DNA from: Oligoflexus tunisiensis
GTDB lineage: Bacteria > Bdellovibrionota_B > Oligoflexia > Oligoflexales > Oligoflexaceae
Direction: 5' to 3'
Length of the DNA: 64,000 bases
Assembly (NCBI RefSeq): GCF_001748245.1
Contig: NZ_BDFO01000001.1
Span: 3,685,208 to 3,749,207 of the forward strand
Below, piece by piece: positions 60,594 to 64,000 of this stretch (the stretch's first letter is position 1; the number at the start of each line of letters is the position of its first letter). Made by a program: the position numbers and the translations under genes. The notes beneath the pieces were generated by a model that ran no database searches, was not told the DNA's origin, and saw only the letters and a program-made list of their open reading frames with translations.

Positions 60594-62456
60594 TCATTCG
60601 CATCCCATGTGATGTGGATCGTTCCCGGCATCTTCCAGCGTGACTTCCGTACGATCGCGTTGGAAGCCCCGCGTAACCAATGCCAGAGTTTCCATATCGA
60701 TCTTGGGTGTACGGTCTGCAAAGAGTAGACCGTTGGCCTCCTGGAAAGTGTCGGTGAACTGGGTGTAGCAGAATCCGCGGAAGATCTTCAGCTGGTGAAC
60801 CACACTCAGCAGTTCCGTATACTGTTTTTTAAAGTCGTCCGCGGTGCAACTGACCGCATAGCCCCAGGCATTGCTGGTGCCTGGCTTATCTTTCGTGTAA
60901 GCGATGCCGCCGAATTCTGTCAGCATGATAGGCTGGTTCTGGCTGCTGTATCCCTCAAGGGTGATCATGCGTCCAGCGGGGCTGCGGCGATTCAGGATTT
61001 CGTTCATGGAAATCGCTGGATCGTAGCGTTCCCTGAAGACTTCGGGATGATTGTCATAATCATGGATCCCGATGATGTCGGTGGCTGTACTTTCCCAACC
61101 ATCATTGCCGATAACGGGCCGCGAAGGATCCAGCGTTTTCGTCAGATGATAAAGGGCCTGCACACAGCTGCGATGCGAGGCTTTTTCCGCCAGATCAGGG
61201 ACGCCCCAGGACTCATTGAAAGGCACCCAGGTTACGATACAAGGATGGCTGTAGTCGCGATCAATGGCTTCGAGCCACTCCCGCGCGATGCGTTCCACGC
61301 CTTCATGCGTAAAGCGATACGCGCTGGGCATTTCCTCCCAGACCAACAGGCCGAGAACGTCCGCCCAGAACAAAAACCGGGGATCTTCAATCTTCTGGTG
61401 CTTTCGCACTCCATTGAAGCCCATGGCTTTGACCAGTTCGATATCGCGCTTCAAAGCCTGATCATCAGGTGCAGTCAGGAAACTCTCCGGCCAATAACCT
61501 TGATCGAGCACCAGCCGCAGATAATAGGGACGACCGTTCAGCATGAAGTCGCCATGCTGGATGGAAACTGAACGCAGCGCCGTATAGGAATGCATGCGAT
61601 CGATGCATTCGTTGTTGCACATGAGTTCGATTTGGGCCTGGATCAGCGTCGGCTCCTCCGGATTCCAAAGGATTTCGTTGCGAAAATCATCCACGCCCGG
61701 GTCGGAAAGAGCGATCCTGCGGTGCACTTCACCCAGGATCACCTGGTAGCAATCATTGACCAGAACCTGTTCGCCCAAGGTCAGTCGCAAGCGGATCTCA
61801 AGGTTTTTATGATTCAGCTGACCTTCCACAAAGGCTTCGAATCCAATCTCCCAGCGCTCCAGGTGAGGCGTCCAACGCACGCGACTGATATACGTTTCAG
61901 GGACAGGCTCGAGCCACACTGTTTGCCAAATACCTGTCGTGCGCGGATACCAGATGCTGTGGGGTTCCAGCTGCCAATCCTGTTTGCCACGAGGTTTGGC
62001 CAGATCGTGGGGATTGTCCTCGGCCTTCACGGTGAGGACCTGCGGCCCATCAGACCTTAAGGCATGGGTAATATCAAAGCGAAAGGGCGTATGACCGCCC
62101 TCATGCATGCCAATATAATGCTGGTTCACCCACACATGGGCGATGTAATCCACCGCTCCGAAATGGAGGATGAGGTGCTCCTTGTTATTGAGGGGAAGTT
62201 CGAATTCGCGCTGATACCAGCAGACGGAATGAAATCCCGTGTCCCGGATTCCACTGCGTTCCGTTTCGGGAGCAAATGGAACTTCAATCACATGGTCCCA
62301 CTGCAGCACATCGGACGGCTGCCGATACTTTTGCTCGTCATCAAAACAAAACTTCCAAGGCCCATTCAGTGAGTGCCAGTGCTTTCTGCAGAACTGAGGC
62401 CTTGGATGAGATTGATGCAGATCCAAGTCCAGCGACGTTCTGTACTTCTCCTTCAT
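60594..62456 (-). CDS. GH2 family beta-glycosidase (beta-galactosidase/glucuronidase-like)
   Basis: 620 residues, no signal peptide, so cytoplasmic. The N-terminal jelly roll (W-K-F-C-F-D-D, F-G-A-V-D-Y-I-A-H-V-W-V-N) and Ig-like domain lead to a TIM barrel with the acid/base Glu in P-F-N-E-S-W-G and the nucleophile Glu in L-T-E-F-G-G. Shorter than LacZ (~1000) and close in size to beta-glucuronidases, but the operon with galT and galK points to release of galactose from a beta-galactoside. It is the first gene of the operon. I see no transporter or regulator next to it. Confidence 0.85.
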   Translation of the reverse strand: MKEKYRTSLDLDLHQSHPRPQFCRKHWHSLNGPWKFCFDDEQKYRQPSDVLQWDHVIEVPFAPETERSGIRDTGFHSVCWYQREFELPLNNKEHLILHFGAVDYIAHVWVNQHYIGMHEGGHTPFRFDITHALRSDGPQVLTVKAEDNPHDLAKPRGKQDWQLEPHSIWYPRTTGIWQTVWLEPVPETYISRVRWTPHLERWEIGFEAFVEGQLNHKNLEIRLRLTLGEQVLVNDCYQVILGEVHRRIALSDPGVDDFRNEILWNPEEPTLIQAQIELMCNNECIDRMHSYTALRSVSIQHGDFMLNGRPYYLRLVLDQGYWPESFLTAPDDQALKRDIELVKAMGFNGVRKHQKIEDPRFLFWADVLGLLVWEEMPSAYRFTHEGVERIAREWLEAIDRDYSHPCIVTWVPFNESWGVPDLAEKASHRSCVQALYHLTKTLDPSRPVIGNDGWESTATDIIGIHDYDNHPEVFRERYDPAISMNEILNRRSPAGRMITLEGYSSQNQPIMLTEFGGIAYTKDKPGTSNAWGYAVSCTADDFKKQYTELLSVVHQLKIFRGFCYTQFTDTFQEANGLLFADRTPKIDMETLALVTRGFQRDRTEVTLEDAGNDPHHMGCE

Positions 62457-62733
62457 ACTCTGCCCACCATGTGAAAGAAGAAAAATCTACGTTCTCTGGA
62501 GAACTGCCAGACATCCAGCGAAAAGATAACACAATGTAAATTGCCAAAACAATAGGACCGCATACGCGGGGCTCTGAACAACTGTATGATCCCCAGGAGT
62601 CAATGGGTGAAGATTATGCGTTCCTGAGACCATACTGATTCTGTTACGTCACTTCAGCGAATATTGAGTCCGTTGGGTTTGCTCACCTCGGTACAGCTAT
62701 TGCAATGATAGTGCCTGTAGCGAGGAGTGAACG

Positions 62734-63979
62734 ATGAAAAAATTTCAGATGGCTTTTCCAAACAGCAGTTCCCCCGATCTCATTTGTTTTTCGCATCTCC
62801 GCTGGAACTTTGTTTTTCAGCGTCCCCAGCATTTGATGAGCCGCGTTGCCAAAGAGGGGCGCGTTTTCTTTTTTGAAGAACCGATTATGGATGACAGTGC
62901 AGTGCCCAGCCTGCAGGTCAGAGAGGAAGCCGACAATATCTTTGTAGCCACTCCTCATTTGCCTCAGGGATACGGCGAAATGGAAACCAATCTCTGGATG
63001 AAGAAATTTCTGAACGAGATGATCAACGACCATGGCATCATCCGCTACATGACCTGGTACTACAGTCCGATGCATCTCAAGCATTCTCATCATCTAAGGC
63101 CGGTCGTCAGCATCTATGATTGCATGGATCAGCTGTCCAACTTCAAGGGCGCACCCCAGGAGCTGCCTTTGTTGGAACAGAGTCTTTTGAATCGAGTGGA
63201 CCTCGTGTTTACCGGCGGATTCAGCCTCTTCAATGCCAAACGGCATTTGCATCAAAGAGTGTATCCCTTTCCCAGCAGTGTTGACGTTGCCCATTTTGCG
63301 AAGGCTCGGCAGCTGACTCAGGATCCTTCGGATCAGGCAGCCATCCCGCACCCGCGTCTGGGCTATATTGGGGTGATCGATGAGCGGATTGATTTGGAGC
63401 TTCTGGATCAGATCGCTGTAAAACGCCCTGAATGGCAGATTATAATGGTGGGACCCGTTGTCAAAATCGATCCCGCCACGCTTCCGCGTCGACCCAATAT
63501 TCATTTTTTGGGCGGCACCCGTTGTCAAAATCGATCCCGCCACGCTTCCGCGTCGACCCAATATTCATTTTTTGGGCGGCAAAACTTATGATGAACTGCC
63601 TCATTATCTCGCAGGCTGGGACATTGCATTTCTGCCCTTTGCGCGAAACGAGGCGACCCGTTACATCAGTCCGACCAAGACGCCCGAATATCTGGCGGCC
63701 GGACGCCGCGTGATTTCCACGTCCATCCGTGATGTCGTGCATCCTTATGGTGTGAAGAATCTCGTAGCGATCGCTGATGATGCGGACACTTTTATTATTC
63801 GAGCGGAAGCTCTGCTGGCCGATGGCGCCGGTTATGATGCCTGGCTGAGCAGAGTGGATAAGTTCCTTACGGATATCTCCTGGGAAAAAACTTTCGCGGC
63901 CATGTGGAAACTGGTGAATGATCAGTTTGTCGTGAAGGATGTCATGGTCACCAGCACAGTGTATGGCACCCAGGCCTGA
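62734..63979 (+). pseudogene. glycosyltransferase gene frameshifted by a 64-bp tandem duplication
   Basis: Read as printed, the first frame (ATG 62734) runs to 63591 (285 residues) and a second frame continues the protein to 63979. Removing one copy of the duplication at 63453-63580 joins them into one 393-residue protein. The N-terminus (S-H-L-R-W-N-F-V-F-Q-R-P-Q-H) and the later F-L-P-F-A-R-N-E-A-T-R-Y-I-S-P-T-K-T-P-E-Y-L region are typical of a GT-B glycosyltransferase of the type found with UDP-galactopyranose mutase genes. The frameshift may be a real mutation, a reversible switch or an assembly error. Confidence 0.8.
63453..63580 (+). repeat. perfect 64-bp tandem duplication
   Basis: Copy 1 at 63453-63516 and copy 2 at 63517-63580 are identical. 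64 is not a multiple of three, so each extra copy shifts the reading frame of the glycosyltransferase gene. Confidence 0.95.
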
Positions 63980-64000
63980 TTATTCGGCCCAAATATTGAC

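Noticed and set aside
1-64000. Insertion sequences, prophage, CRISPR arrays, rRNA or tRNA genes
   Set aside because: No transposase, integrase, Cas or phage proteins, no spaced direct repeats and no tRNA-like folds were found when reading through.

Overview
The window looks like chromosomal DNA of a moderately GC-rich Gram-negative bacterium with a complex outer membrane. There are two TonB-dependent receptors, two further beta-barrel porins, many lipoproteins, cyclopropane-lipid enzymes and CheA/CheX/CheY-type signalling genes. A TIGR02147-type regulator sits next to a lipoprotein with a C-G-T-x-I-G-N-P motif after its lipobox cysteine. That pairing, as I recall it, is typical of Bdellovibrionota/Oligoflexia, so I infer an Oligoflexus-like organism; the sequence does not prove it. 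I see no rRNA, tRNA, CRISPR array, transposase or prophage gene.

Layout. 0-5.8 kb: the end of a large AsmA/YdbH-like protein, a small lipoprotein and a TolB-propeller/TPR protein, then a small exported protein with an HTH regulator. 6-9.2 kb: a TonB-like anchored protein, a lone HTH protein and a LamB-like porin. 9.5-17 kb: a signalling block with a PAS-PP2C phosphatase, two CheX-like proteins, a CheA-like protein lacking the residues needed for catalysis, a CheY-like receiver, and a membrane CheA-like kinase preceded by a leader with a terminator hairpin. 17-24.5 kb: a periplasmic binding protein, then a six-gene minus-strand lipid-modification operon (desaturase, FAD oxidoreductase, DUF1365, cyclopropane synthase, second SAM methyltransferase, GPH transporter). 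It is divergent from the TIGR02147 regulator across a region with repeated GTATAC sites.

26-44 kb: a tandem Usp protein, a candidate small ORF or RNA, two exported serine proteases, a pseudo-receiver/TPR protein, a secreted alpha-amylase, DUF488, a BtuB-like receptor, a hemerythrin-like protein without its ligands, a D-lactate dehydrogenase-like enzyme, a lectin-like lipoprotein, an ArsC-like reductase and a putative Na+/H+ antiporter. 43.7-46.2 kb: a convergent pair of secreted enzymes predicted to attack phosphoinositides and sphingomyelin. 46.8-57.3 kb: CCA-adding enzyme, a DUF3373-like barrel with a small Cys-containing exported protein, a second desaturase, a large TonB receptor, an enolase-superfamily epimerase, a CBS protein and a receiver. 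57.3-62.5 kb: a galactose operon (GH2 glycosidase, galT, an M24-like protein, galK). 62.7-64 kb: a glycosyltransferase gene frameshifted by a perfect 64-bp tandem duplication.

The region most likely to hold an undescribed system is the signalling block at 9.5-17 kb. Next are the lipid operon with its repeated operator-like sites, the plus-strand unit at 27.9-28.1 kb, and the M24-like protein translationally coupled inside the galactose operon.
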